From contig JAJFVB010000265.1 in assembly GCA_021372055.1 (NCBI GenBank), positions 1 to 53,208 on the forward strand: a DNA stretch of 53,208 nucleotides. Direction: 5' to 3'. The position numbers and the translations under genes are program-made. Below the pieces are notes generated by a model that saw nothing but the letters and a program-made list of their open reading frames with translations, did no database searches and was not told the origin of the DNA. This stretch comes from Desulfobacteraceae bacterium (GTDB lineage Bacteria; Desulfobacterota; Syntrophobacteria; Syntrophobacterales; Syntrophobacteraceae). Shown here piece by piece: positions 43,729-52,650 of the stretch (position 1 is the stretch's first letter; every line of letters starts with the position of its first letter).

Positions 43729-44099
43729 GAGAAGTCCTTTCCGGTTTGGATGTTCCGCAACGCCCCACATAAATGCGGGAACCGCTCCCATAGGGACGGG
43801 CCGCGTGGACAGCGCAAAGCGATAGGTTTTGACTATGTATTATATATATTTTAACGATTTAATATCCCGGAAGGAATTTCCCGTCAATAGTCATGTGAGG
43901 AAAGGCAACAATCGGGAAACGTCAATTTCCGAACGGAAAAAAGCCTCCGAGCGTTTCACAATGGCTCCGATACGGGAGTGCAATTCCTCGAGTTATCCTT
44001 ATCTTGGCTGCATTCGTCCCCGTTCGCCGGGGACGATGGGCCGGAGGGTCCCGTCGGAGGCGCCTTGCGTCGGGTCTTTCGCATTACCCAAAGTTTTTA

Positions 44100-44128
44100 T
44101 TGACTATTTGACTTTGCACAAATAAAGT
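44100..44128 (+). promoter_or_regulatory. Distal candidate promoter with TTGCACAA half-site
   Basis: TTGACT (44100-44105) and TAAAGT (44123-44128) are 17 bases apart. TTGCACAA at 44114-44121 sits in the spacer. It would give a leader of about 600 bases to hdrA1, so it may serve another transcript. Confidence 0.35.
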
Positions 44129-44547
44129 AATGGTGATCTAAGTAGGCATGTGGCCGTTCCGCTTAATACTTCGCTCTACCGTCCTCACTGGCTCGATGTT
44201 ATCACGCCACGATGCTCATCTGATGCTCATCACCGAAATTTCAGGGTAACGGCGCTCTTCGGATACTGTTGCGCGATGGTCTCCGGCTTCGGAGGAATCC
44301 ACGTGAAATCCGCGCCTGCGTTGGTTTGCCGGGCGGACATTGAAGGCCGCCGTTCCGGTTTGCCGGGCGGATGGAGGGGAGAGTGCCGATCCCCGGTTCG
44401 CGCAACCATGATTCAGGCTATGGCCGATTGTGAACGGTTTGTTTTTTGTTCCAGGGCATAGCGCCAATCCGTGAGCCCATTAACGGCTTTCGCCCGCGGC
44501 CGCCGTACAGGCATGGGCGGTTGTGGAGAAATCCGCTCGAAACCGCT

Positions 44548-44575
44548 TTGCTATTGTGCAAAATCGGACTATAAA
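44548..44575 (+). promoter_or_regulatory. Proximal candidate promoter of hdrA1
   Basis: TTGCTA (44548-44553) and TATAAA (44570-44575) are 16 bases apart, about 150 bases before the hdrA1 start. The predicted start site lies near 44582, and the promoter is overlapped by an inverted repeat. Confidence 0.45.
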
Positions 44576-44583
44576 TTGCACAA
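44554..44583. promoter_or_regulatory. Inverted repeat TTGTGCAA-N14-TTGCACAA, candidate operator
   Basis: The two 8-base arms are perfect inverses (44554-44561 and 44576-44583) and flank the -10 box of the proximal promoter. The TTGTG/CACAA ends recall Rex operators, which sense NADH/NAD, but Rex sites have a much shorter gap between half-sites. The same half-site occurs at the distal promoter and near 19381. Confidence 0.45.
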
Positions 44584-44729
44584 AACAATTTGGGACCCTC
44601 GTCTTTGCCGATATGGAAAACCGGTGAATTTTTTCGTTTGGCAGGCATGCGTCGCTAAGCGATGGCTATGCCCTATTTTGCTGTTCGGAATTTACGCTCA
44701 GGGGAAAGCAAGTCGAAGGAGAGATCTTG

Positions 44730-47700
44730 ATGATGGGAAACTCAGAATCAAAGACCGTGACCGGTGCGGTAATGGTCGTTGGCGGCGGTATAGCGGGCAC
44801 TCAGGCGGCTTTGGACGCGGCCGAGCAGGGCTTCTACGTGTATCTGGTCGAAAAAGCGCCTTCCATTGGCGGGATGATGGCCCAGTTGGACAAGACATTC
44901 CCCACCAACGACTGTTCAATGTGCATCCTTTCCCCCAAGCTCGTCGAATCGGGGCGGCATCTCAATATTGAACTCCTCACGATGTCCGAGGTCGACCGCA
45001 TCGAAGGCGATGCCGGAAACTTCAGCGTGACGGTTCGGGAAAGACCCCGCTACGTGGATTTCGAAAAGTGCATAGCTTGCGGCATCTGTTCCGAAAAATG
45101 CCCGCGCAAGGTGGACGACGAGTTCAACATGGGGCTGAACAAGCGCAAGGCGGCCTACGTGATGTACCCTCAGGCCGTGCCCCTCAAGTATCTTATTGAC
45201 GGCGAAAACTGCATTTACTTCCAGAAGGGCAAATGCAAGGCGTGCGAAAAGTATTGCCCCGCGGGAGCCGTGGACCTCGGCCAGAAGGAAAAGACGCACA
45301 CGATAAACGTGGGCGCGATCATTCTCGCGGCGGGTTCGAAGGTTTTCGATCCGTCCGTTCTCGACACCTACGGATACGGCGGCCACCCCAACATCGTAAC
45401 GAGCCTCGAATTCGAAAGAATCCTTAGCGCCTCCGGCCCTTTCGAAGGGCACCTCGTGCGCCCGTCCGACAGGAAAGAATGCAAGAGGATCGCCTGGCTG
45501 CAGTGCGTCGGATCGCGCGACACGCACGAGGGCAGCCACACCTACTGTTCGGGGGTTTGCTGCACCTATGCCATCAAAGAGGCGGTGATCGCGAGGGAAC
45601 ACGCCAAGGACAGCCTGGATGCCGCCATTTTCTACATGGATATGCGCACCTACGGCAAGGACTTCGAGCGCTACTATAACCGCGCCAAAAACGAGATGGG
45701 GGTTCGCTTCATCCGGTCGCGCGTACACAGCGTCGGCCCGGAGCGCCTCGGTTCTCCCGACCTCCGGATCGACTATGTCGACGAAAAGGGCAGCGTCCTG
45801 AGCGAGACCTTCGATCTGGTCGTGCTCTCCCAGGGGCTCGAAGCGCCGGCGGATATCGCGGAAATGGCCAAGAGGCTCCAGATCGACCTCGACGCGAGCA
45901 AGTTCGTTCAGACTTCCTCGCTCGCTCCCGTTGAAACATCCCGTCCGGGCATCTTCGTCTGCGGCTTTGTCGCCGGTCCCAAGGACATCCCCTCATCGGT
46001 TATCGATGCCTCGGCCGCATCCGGCGCGTGCGCCGCGCTGCTCAGTCCCGCGCGCGGGACTCTTACCAACGAAAAGACCTATCCGCCCGAAGACCCCGTG
46101 GTCAACGATGCGCCCAAGGTCGGCGTCTTTGTCTGCCACTGCGGCTTGAACATCGCCAGCGTGGTGGACGTTCCCGCCGTTCGCGAATACGCCCGCAACC
46201 TCCCGGGTGTGGCTTATGTCGCGGACAATCTTTTTACATGCAGCCAGGACACGCAGAAACTTATCCGGGAAGCGATCAAGGAGCACGGCTTGAACCGCGT
46301 CGTGGTTGCGGCCTGCACCCCGCGCACCCACGAGCCGCTTTTCCAGGAGACCATCCGGGAAGCGGGCATAAACCGGTACCTTTTCGAGATGGCAAACATC
46401 CGCGACCAGGATTCCTGGGTCCACCAGAACGAACCCGAGAAAGCAACGCAGAAGGCGAAGGACCTGCTTCGCATGGCGGTGGCCAAGGTGGCGCTGCTCG
46501 AGCCTCTGGAGCGCATGCGCGCCGAACTCAACCAAGGCGCCCTCATCGTCGGCGGCGGCGTGTCGGGAATGACCGCCGCGCTGAACCTCGCCGAGCAGGG
46601 ATTCAAGACCTACCTGCTGGAATCGGCGGGCGAGCTCGGTGGAAACGCCCTGAAACTGAAGCATACCTGGAAGGGGGAAAGCGTTCCGGAATTCTTGGGC
46701 GGGCTTCGCGAAAGGGTCATGAGCCATCCCCTCATCGAGGTGCAGCTCCACGCCGGCATCAAGAGCATTCAGGGCTTTGTCGGACAGTTCATTACCACGG
46801 CCGAGGTGGCCGGTGTCCCACGCCAGTTCGAGCACGGCGTTGTCATCATCGCATCGGGCGCCGAAGCCTACAAGCCGAAGGAATACCTGTACGGCAAGAG
46901 CGACCGGGTCGTGCTCTGGCATGAACTGGAAGAGCTTTTCGAAAAAGACCCCAGGAAGCTGGAAGAGGCCAAATCGGTTGTCTTCATCCAGTGCGTCGGG
47001 TCGCGCGAACCGGATCGCCCCTACTGTTCGAAAATATGCTGCACGGCTTCGGTCAAGGAAGCAATCGAACTCAAGGAGCGAAAGCCCGACCTTCAGATCT
47101 ACGTCCTGTACAGGGATCTCCGCACCTACGGGCTCCGGGAGGAACTCTACACCAAGGCCCGTTCCCTGGGGATCATGTTCATCCGGTTCCCGGTCGATGA
47201 GAAGCCGGTTGTGGAAACGGTCAGGGAGAACGGCAAGGAGCTGCTCTCCATCACCGTTCGCGACCACGTGCTCGACAGGCCGGTCCGCATCACGGCGGAT
47301 TACCTCAAGCTCGCCACGGCCATCGTTCCGAAGGGAGAAAAGGAACTGGCGGGATTTCTCAATATTCCTCTTAACCAGGACGGCTTCTTCCTCGAAGCTC
47401 ACATGAAGCTGCGTCCGGTCGAATTCGCGGTCGACGGGATTTTCCTGTGCGGCCTTGCCCATTACCCGAAGCCGCTCGACGAGTCCATCGCCCAGGCCAA
47501 GGCGGCGGCGGCCAAGGCGGCCGGCGTCCTGTCCCGGCCCTACATCGAGGTCGAACCGGTGGTCTCCTCCGTCAACAAGGACGATTGCACGGGCTGCGGG
47601 CTGTGCGAGAAGGCCTGTCCTTTCGGCGCGATCCGGAGGCACGAGATTGCGGGCAAGGGGCTGCGCGCCGAATCGATCGCCGCATCGTGCAAAGGCTGCG

Positions 47701-47801
47701 GAGTGTGCGCCGCGGCATGTCCTCAGAAGGCAATTGACATCGTGCACTTCCGCGATACGCAGATTGTAGCCGCCATACGCGCGGGCGGAGAGAGCGCCTG
47801 A
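44730..47801 (+). CDS. hdrA: HdrA1, long two-flavin heterodisulfide reductase subunit A (Cys form)
   Basis: The 1023-residue protein has an extra N-terminal FAD domain (VMVVGGGIAGTQAALDAA) with the motif TFPTNDCSMC (second Cys about residue 65), two ferredoxin-type cluster segments (CIACGICSEKCPRK, CKACEKYC), then the HdrA N-terminal segment VGVFVCHCGLNIASVVDV, a second FAD domain (ALIVGGGVSGMTAALNLAEQ) and two C-terminal [4Fe-4S] motifs (CTGCGLCEKACP, CKGCGVCAAACP). HdrA is the flavin centre that splits electron pairs in flavin-based bifurcation. ATG 44730 has AAGGAG eight bases upstream. It leads the operon with mvhD and a Sec-containing hdrA. HdrB and HdrC are not adjacent, so partners must lie elsewhere. 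Confidence 0.92.
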   Translation: MMGNSESKTVTGAVMVVGGGIAGTQAALDAAEQGFYVYLVEKAPSIGGMMAQLDKTFPTNDCSMCILSPKLVESGRHLNIELLTMSEVDRIEGDAGNFSVTVRERPRYVDFEKCIACGICSEKCPRKVDDEFNMGLNKRKAAYVMYPQAVPLKYLIDGENCIYFQKGKCKACEKYCPAGAVDLGQKEKTHTINVGAIILAAGSKVFDPSVLDTYGYGGHPNIVTSLEFERILSASGPFEGHLVRPSDRKECKRIAWLQCVGSRDTHEGSHTYCSGVCCTYAIKEAVIAREHAKDSLDAAIFYMDMRTYGKDFERYYNRAKNEMGVRFIRSRVHSVGPERLGSPDLRIDYVDEKGSVLSETFDLVVLSQGLEAPADIAEMAKRLQIDLDASKFVQTSSLAPVETSRPGIFVCGFVAGPKDIPSSVIDASAASGACAALLSPARGTLTNEKTYPPEDPVVNDAPKVGVFVCHCGLNIASVVDVPAVREYARNLPGVAYVADNLFTCSQDTQKLIREAIKEHGLNRVVVAACTPRTHEPLFQETIREAGINRYLFEMANIRDQDSWVHQNEPEKATQKAKDLLRMAVAKVALLEPLERMRAELNQGALIVGGGVSGMTAALNLAEQGFKTYLLESAGELGGNALKLKHTWKGESVPEFLGGLRERVMSHPLIEVQLHAGIKSIQGFVGQFITTAEVAGVPRQFEHGVVIIASGAEAYKPKEYLYGKSDRVVLWHELEELFEKDPRKLEEAKSVVFIQCVGSREPDRPYCSKICCTASVKEAIELKERKPDLQIYVLYRDLRTYGLREELYTKARSLGIMFIRFPVDEKPVVETVRENGKELLSITVRDHVLDRPVRITADYLKLATAIVPKGEKELAGFLNIPLNQDGFFLEAHMKLRPVEFAVDGIFLCGLAHYPKPLDESIAQAKAAAAKAAGVLSRPYIEVEPVVSSVNKDDCTGCGLCEKACPFGAIRRHEIAGKGLRAESIAASCKGCGVCAAACPQKAIDIVHFRDTQIVAAIRAGGESA

Positions 47802-47808
47802 AAACAAC

Positions 47809-47830
47809 GGGCCGCCCCCCCCCGCGGCCC
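47809..47830 (+). other. Strong hairpin between hdrA1 and mvhD
   Basis: GGGCCGC and GCGGCCC form a perfect 7-bp stem around a loop of eight C. No U tail follows, so it is not a standard terminator. It lies seven bases after the hdrA1 stop and may limit or stabilise the message between the two genes. Confidence 0.4.
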
Positions 47831-47931
47831 TGCATGATCCCGTTTGGAGAGATTCGGGGAACGATGCGCGGTTTGCACCGGCCCCTTTCGAAATTGAAAT
47901 ACTGGACGCCGTTAACGCGAAGGAGTTGTGA

Positions 47932-48690
47932 ATGAACGATAGCCATGAGCCCAAAATGCTCGCCTTTCTCTGTAACTGGTGTTCTTACGCGGGCGCCGAC
48001 CTGGCCGGCGTATCCCGTTTCCAGTACCCGCCCACGGTCCGCGTGCTGCGGACGATGTGTTCGGGCCGGGTAGACTCGCTGCACATGATAGAAGGGCTGA
48101 AGAGCGGTTTTGACTCCGTGCTGGTCTTTGGCTGACACATCGGCGACTGCCATTACCTGGAAGGTAATTACTACGCACGGGAGAGGGTCGGGGTTGTCCG
48201 GCAGCTGCTCGGGTTGGCCGGCATCGGTTCCGAAAGACTTCAGCTCCGATGGGTGAGCGCGGCCGAAGGGCAGGCGTTTGCCGACTTTGTCACCGAGCTG
48301 ACCAAAACGACGCAGGAACTGGGACCCTTCGACAAGGAAAAGTCCAGGCGCGCTCTCGGCATTGTCGAGAACGTCCTCACTTCACCCCGCCTGAGATGGC
48401 TGATGGGAATGGACCGGCAGCTGACCCAGCGCGAAAACGTGTTCCATGAGAAGCTCGACGAGGGCAGATATCGGGAGTTGATGCGGGGGGTTGTCGAAAA
48501 CGAGTACCAGAAGGCGCTTCTGCTCGATGCCCTTGGAGATGGGCCTTTGTCGGTGCGCGAGATGGCTTCGGCGACGGGTTTGCCCGTCTACACCGTTTCC
48601 ATGCGGCTGGGCGAGCTTGAGAAAAGCGGCAGGGCGGACCTCCACAGCTACGAGGGCAAGACGCCCCGGTTCCTGAAGGTCGCGGCGTAG
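47932..48690 (+). CDS. mvhD: MvhD-type electron-transfer subunit, selenoprotein with C-terminal winged helix
   Basis: The frame is interrupted only by TGA at 48133-48135 and continues to 48690 in phase. Read as selenocysteine, Sec68 gives VFG-Sec-HIGDCHY, where other MvhD proteins have Cys, so this is a 252-residue selenoprotein. The N-terminus has FLCNWCSYAGADLAG and TMCSGRVD, the other [2Fe-2S] ligands. MvhD passes electrons from a hydrogenase or formate dehydrogenase to HdrA. A C-terminal extension of about 110 residues ends in a winged-helix-like segment (LSVREMASATGLPVYTVSMR), which ordinary MvhD lacks. AAGGAG precedes ATG 47932. Automatic annotation would split it at the TGA. Confidence 0.9.
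48152..48168 (+). promoter_or_regulatory. SECIS-like hairpin of mvhD
   Basis: ATTACC and GGTAAT form a perfect 6-bp stem with loop TGGAA, starting 16 bases after the UGA. Bacterial SECIS stems lie within this distance in coding sequence and bind SelB through a G-rich apical loop. The stem is short, so the support is structural and positional only. Confidence 0.65.
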
Positions 48691-48778
48691 CGGTTAACCG
48701 GGAAAGAGAGAACTCCCGAGCGGTTTCGGCCGGGCGGAATCCCCTCTCCGTACATTCCGAACTGAAAGGGTTTTTTAT

Positions 48779-51700
48779 ATGAGCATGCTTTCAAATGGCG
48801 ATAAACTTGGTAAGGTGATGGTGCTCGGCGCGGGCATCGCCGGGATGCAGACGGCCCTGGATCTGGCGAATTCGGGCTACTTCGTGCACCTGGTCGATCG
48901 CTCTCCCTGCGTGGGCGGCCTGATGGCCCAGCTGGACAAGACCTTCCCGACCAACGATTGCACCATGTGAATTATCTCCCCCAAGCTGGTCGAGGTCGGC
49001 CGGCACCTGAACATAAAGATCGTTCCGAATACGGAAATCGAATCGCTCGAAGGCGAGGCGGGACATTTCACCGCGACGCTTCTGAACCATCCCCGCTTCA
49101 TCGACCCGGATCGATGCACGGGCTGCGGGCAGTGCGCCCAGGTCTGCCCCATGTCCACCGGAAACGAGTTCAACTGCGGGCTCGACAGCCGCGCCGTCCC
49201 CTCCATCAGGTATGCGCAGGCCGTTCCCCAGATCTACAGCATCAACCGGGATGCCTGCCTCGGCTGCGGTATTTGCGAAACCGTGTGCCTTGCCAAAGCG
49301 GTCCGGTATGCGGATGAGCCCCGGAGGACGCAGATAGAGGTCGGCGCCGTGATCGTTGCGGCCGGGACCGAAGTATTCGACCCCCTGAAGCTGGACACCT
49401 ACGAGTACGCGCTTCTTCCGAACGTGGTAACGAGCCTCGAGTTCGAAAGAATCCTGAGCGCTTCCGGTCCCTATCGCGGACGCCTCATGCGGCCCTACGA
49501 CCGCGAGGAGCCCAAGAAGATCGCCTGGCTGCAGTGCGTCGGATCGCGCGACATAAACCGCGCGGATCATTCGTACTGCTCGTCCGTGTGCTGCATGTAC
49601 GCCATAAAAGAGGCGGTCATCGCCATGGAACATGCCCACGGCCCGCTGGATGCCGCCATCTTCTACATGGATATCCGCTCGCACGGGAAGGATTTCGAGC
49701 GCTACTACGAGCGCGCCCGCGAGCACGGAGTCCGTTTCGTCCGCTCCCGCGTTCACTCGATCACCCCGGGAAAAGACGGAGACCTGGAACTGGTTTACGT
49801 CGACGACCAAGGCAGGCAGCAGGGCGAGACCTTCGACATGGTGGTCCTCTCGGTCGGGCTCCAGGCGCCCCGCGAAGTGGTGCAGGTGGCACAGCGCCTT
49901 GGCGTTGAACTCGACAAGAACAACTTCGTCAAGACCGACAGCTTCAGCCCGGTGCAATCCTCGCGTCCCGGCGTCTACGTGTGCGGCGCGATCCAGGGTC
50001 CCAAGGACATCCCCCAGTCCGTGACCGAAGCCTCGGCCTCGGCCGCGGCGGCAGGCATGCTCCTCCATGAAACGCGTTGGAAGGAGACCACGGAAAAGAA
50101 AGTCACGGCCGAGACGAACGTAACCGGAGAACCTCCCCGGATCGGTGTTTTCGTCTGCCAGTGCGGCATAAACATCGGCGGCGTGGTCGACGTTCCCAAG
50201 GTGCGTGAGTACGCCAAGTCGCTGCCCTTTGTCACCTACGTCGAGGACAACCTGTACACCTGTTCCCAGGACACGCAGGTGAAGATGGCGCAGGTCATAC
50301 GGGAGCAGGGGATCAACAGGGTTATAGTCGCGGCCTGTACGCCGAGGACGCACGAGCCTCTGTTCCAGGAAACGCTGATCGATGCGGGTCTGAACAAGTA
50401 TCTCTTCGAGATGGCCAACATCCGCAACCAGGACTCCTGGGTGCACTCGCAGGACCCGGCGGCCGCGACGGCAAAGGCCAAGGACCTCATCCGCATGGCC
50501 GTGGCCAAGGCGGCTCTGCTTGAGCCTCTCAAGGAAACGCTGCTCGATGTCATCCCGGTGACGATGGTCGTCGGCGGCGGCGTGGCGGGCATGACGGCGG
50601 CAAAAGCCCTCGCCGATCAGGGATTCGAAGTCCATCTGGTCGAAAAGTCCCAGCGGCTCGGCGGCAATGCGCGATCCCTTTTCAGGACGTGGAGGGGCGA
50701 AGACATTCAGGCATTCGTCGGGAGTCTTGTCGATACCGTCGAGAACAATCCGCAAATCAAAGTCTACAAGTCCGCCGAACTCACCCGCGTGCAGGGCTTC
50801 GTGGGGAACTTCACCTCCGAACTGCTGCTCTCGGACGGAAACAGGACGGAAATACGGCATGGGATCGCCATCCTGGCCACCGGCGGAACCGAGTTCAAGC
50901 CGGCGGAATACCTCTACGGCGCGGACCCGCGCATCATGACCCACCTCGAACTTGACTCGATGATCATGGCGGGCAAGGCCCCGCGCGGCGAGGACGGGGC
51001 GACGGTCTTCGTCCAGTGCGTGGGTTCCCGCGAACCGCAGCATGCATACTGCAGCAGGGTCTGCTGCACGCACACCATGGAAAGCGCCCTGCACCTCAGG
51101 AAGACGAATCCCGAAATGCCCATCTACGTTCTTTACCGCGACATCAGGACGTACGGCGAGAGGGAAGACCTCTACACCGAGGCAAGGCGGCAGGGCGTGA
51201 TCTTCGTGCGCTATGACGTCGATGCGAAGGCTGTCGTCAAGGCCGCCCCCACGGGGCTTGAGATCACCCTGAATGAGCCCATCCTGCAGCGCCCGGTAAC
51301 GCTCAAGGCGGATCGCCTCGTGCTCTCCACCGCGATCGTGCCGTCGGTTTCCGAGGAGCTCGGGCAGTTCTTCAAGGTCCCGATCAACGAGGACGGCTTT
51401 CTCGTGGAAGCCCATCCGAAGCTTCGGCCGGTCGAATTCGCGACGGAAGGGGTGTTCGTATGCGGTATGGCCCACTCGCCGAAATCCATCGACGAGAGCA
51501 TCGCGCAGGCGCTCGCCGCGGCTTCGCGCGCAACGACCCTGCTTTCGACGGATAAGATTTCGGTCAGCGGAGCCGTTGCCGAGACCCAGCAGGCGATTTG
51601 CAGCGAGTGCGGGACCTGCGTGAACGTTTGTCCGTACTCTGCTCCCAGCTTCAACACCAAGGGCAAAGCCGAGATCAACCCGGGCCTCTGCAAGGGATGC

Positions 51701-51790
51701 GGCCTTTGCACCGCCTCCTGCCGCTCCGGAGCGATCAAGCTCAAAGGGTTCGACGATTCACAGATTTTCGCGATGATCGAGAGTGTGTAG
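48779..51790 (+). CDS. hdrA: HdrA2, long two-flavin heterodisulfide reductase subunit A, selenoprotein
   Basis: A TGA at 48968-48970 interrupts an otherwise continuous 1003-residue HdrA. At this place the paralogue HdrA1 has TFPTNDCSMC and this one TFPTNDCTM-Sec, then IISPKLVEVGRHLN in both spirit and order, so codon 64 is selenocysteine. The domains follow HdrA1: N-terminal FAD (VMVLGAGIAGMQTALDLA), ferredoxin segments (CTGCGQCAQVCP, CLGCGICETVC), IGVFVCQCGINIGGVVDV, a second FAD domain (TMVVGGGVAGMTAAKALADQ) and C-terminal clusters (CSECGTCVNVCPY, CKGCGLCTASC). The Sec probably ligates a cluster or tunes the flavin site. It begins 88 bases after mvhD and should be in the same operon. HdrBC are absent here. 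Confidence 0.92.
48985..49004 (+). promoter_or_regulatory. SECIS-like hairpin of hdrA2
   Basis: GCTGGTC and GGCCGGC pair as a 7-bp stem (two G-U pairs) around the loop GAGGTC, starting 14 bases after the UGA. The loop is very close to the AGGUCU loop of the E. coli fdhF SECIS. Distance and loop both fit SelB recognition. Confidence 0.75.
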
Positions 51791-51805
51791 ATAAGAGACT
51801 GAAAA

Positions 51806-51950
51806 TCAAAAGAGCGGGGGAATGATTCCCCCGCACCTCCGCAAGTATCGGCGACACGCGCAAGCGCGTGTCGCCGTAGTGCCAAAATGAGCCGCGTAGC
51901 GGCGTGCGGGTGTGTGGGGGGGGCAGCTCCCCACGCTTTTCAAAGAGTCT
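51806..51950 (-). repeat. Dispersed intergenic palindromic element, copy I (inverted)
   Basis: It has the palindrome with 10-bp arms GCGGGGGAAT / ATTCCCCCGC (51814-51834), a hairpin GGCGACACGCG / CGCGTGTCGCC, CCGCGTAGCGG and ends CCCCACGCTTTTCAAAGAGTC. The last 11 bases lie inside the tetR gene, whose stop codon is within the repeat. In this position it can act as a bidirectional terminator between the convergent hdrA2 and tetR. Confidence 0.8.
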
Positions 51951-52596
51951 TGCCCGCGACACCCGACCGCAGCCCGGCGGCCGCGAAAGCGGTCAGCCTG
52001 GCGACGAGTTCCTCTGCGCCGAGGGGCCGCGCGGGCTTGTGGGGCAGGTTCTCGGTGCTCCACATGTGGAGAGCGAAATGGAGCGCGCCGGCGACAAATC
52101 CCACGAGCCAGAAGACCTCTTCCTGGGACAGGCCGGGCACGGAACTTCCCACCGCTGTATAGAATCTTTTGATCAGAGCCGTGAAATGAGGATAAACGTA
52201 CTTTTCGGAGTAAGCGGAGGGTTCGCTTAGACACCGGCCCATGAGACGGAGGAAAGGCTTGTTGTCCCGTCTGGACTCGGCCGCCTGGATGACGGCGGGC
52301 CGGATAAAGGCTTCCAGTACCCGTTCGAGTTCGAGGGGAGTGTCCGGTGATGCAGCTTCGAGAGTGTCGAGCAGCTTGAGTCTTTCTGCGTTCATGGGCA
52401 GAATCTGGCGCTGGAAGACAGCCGCGATCAGACCATCCTTGGAGCCGAAGTGATAATTGGCGGAAGCGAGATTGACACCGGCGGCGTCGGCAATGTCGCG
52501 CATGGAGGTTCCGTCGAGTCCCTTGTCGGCAAAAAGCCGTTCGGCAACCTGGATGATCCGTTCTTTGGTCGATAGCTTGTCGGGCGCGTTGATCAT
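51940..52596 (-). CDS. TetR/AcrR-family transcriptional regulator
   Basis: The 218-residue protein has a TetR N-terminal helix-turn-helix (KERIIQVAERLFADKG, TSMRDIADAAGVNLASANYH, FGSKDGLIAAVF) and a long C-terminal ligand domain of a type seen with fatty acyl or drug ligands. It has no enzyme domain. A 29-bp palindrome lies 26 bases upstream of the ATG and is the probable operator for itself and for the divergent membrane gene. The C-terminal residues GVAGKTL and the stop fall in repeat copy I, so the end of the gene may have been altered by insertion of that element. Confidence 0.9.
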   Translation of the reverse strand: MINAPDKLSTKERIIQVAERLFADKGLDGTSMRDIADAAGVNLASANYHFGSKDGLIAAVFQRQILPMNAERLKLLDTLEAASPDTPLELERVLEAFIRPAVIQAAESRRDNKPFLRLMGRCLSEPSAYSEKYVYPHFTALIKRFYTAVGSSVPGLSQEEVFWLVGFVAGALHFALHMWSTENLPHKPARPLGAEELVARLTAFAAAGLRSGVAGKTL

Positions 52597-52621
52597 GATT
52601 CCAAACTTTCGCTAGTGGTTT

Positions 52622-52650
52622 AAACGTTTGTTTGAAATAAACGAACGTTT
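52622..52650. promoter_or_regulatory. 29-bp palindrome, candidate TetR operator
   Basis: AAACGTTTGTTT and AAACGAACGTTT are inverse repeats (11 of 12 match) around GAAAT. The site lies between tetR and the divergent partial gene, in the place expected for an autoregulatory operator. Confidence 0.6.

Larger units (their letters stand above)
43729..44729. other. Long intergenic region upstream of the hdrA1-mvhD-hdrA2 module
   Basis: This is the longest gene-free stretch, about 1 kb. It holds an AT-rich patch at 43835-43870, two candidate promoters (44100-44128 and 44548-44575), each with a TTGCACAA-type half-site, and several small imperfect palindromes, among them CCCCG/CGGGG near 44019-44032. 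A frame at 44150-44461 shows no protein-like sequence. I see no riboswitch that I recognise. Confidence 0.4.

Noticed and set aside
45993..47954. A 653-codon antisense frame opposite hdrA1
   Set aside because: It is the same kind of shadow: it has no motifs and no ribosome site, and it runs across the hdrA1-mvhD junction.
48133..48970. The TGA codons as nonsense mutations that would make mvhD and hdrA2 pseudogenes
   Set aside because: Both stops fall on a conserved Cys position, the frame is intact after each, and hairpins fit SECIS. Two chance nonsense changes at such sites are unlikely.
48791..51475. A very long open frame on the minus strand opposite hdrA2
   Set aside because: The plus strand carries clear HdrA motifs over the whole length. 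The antisense frame has no recognisable domains and is an effect of GC-rich codon use.
11988..51950. The intergenic repeats as a CRISPR array
   Set aside because: Copies are hundreds to thousands of bases apart, vary in length and orientation, and have no regular spacers or cas genes.
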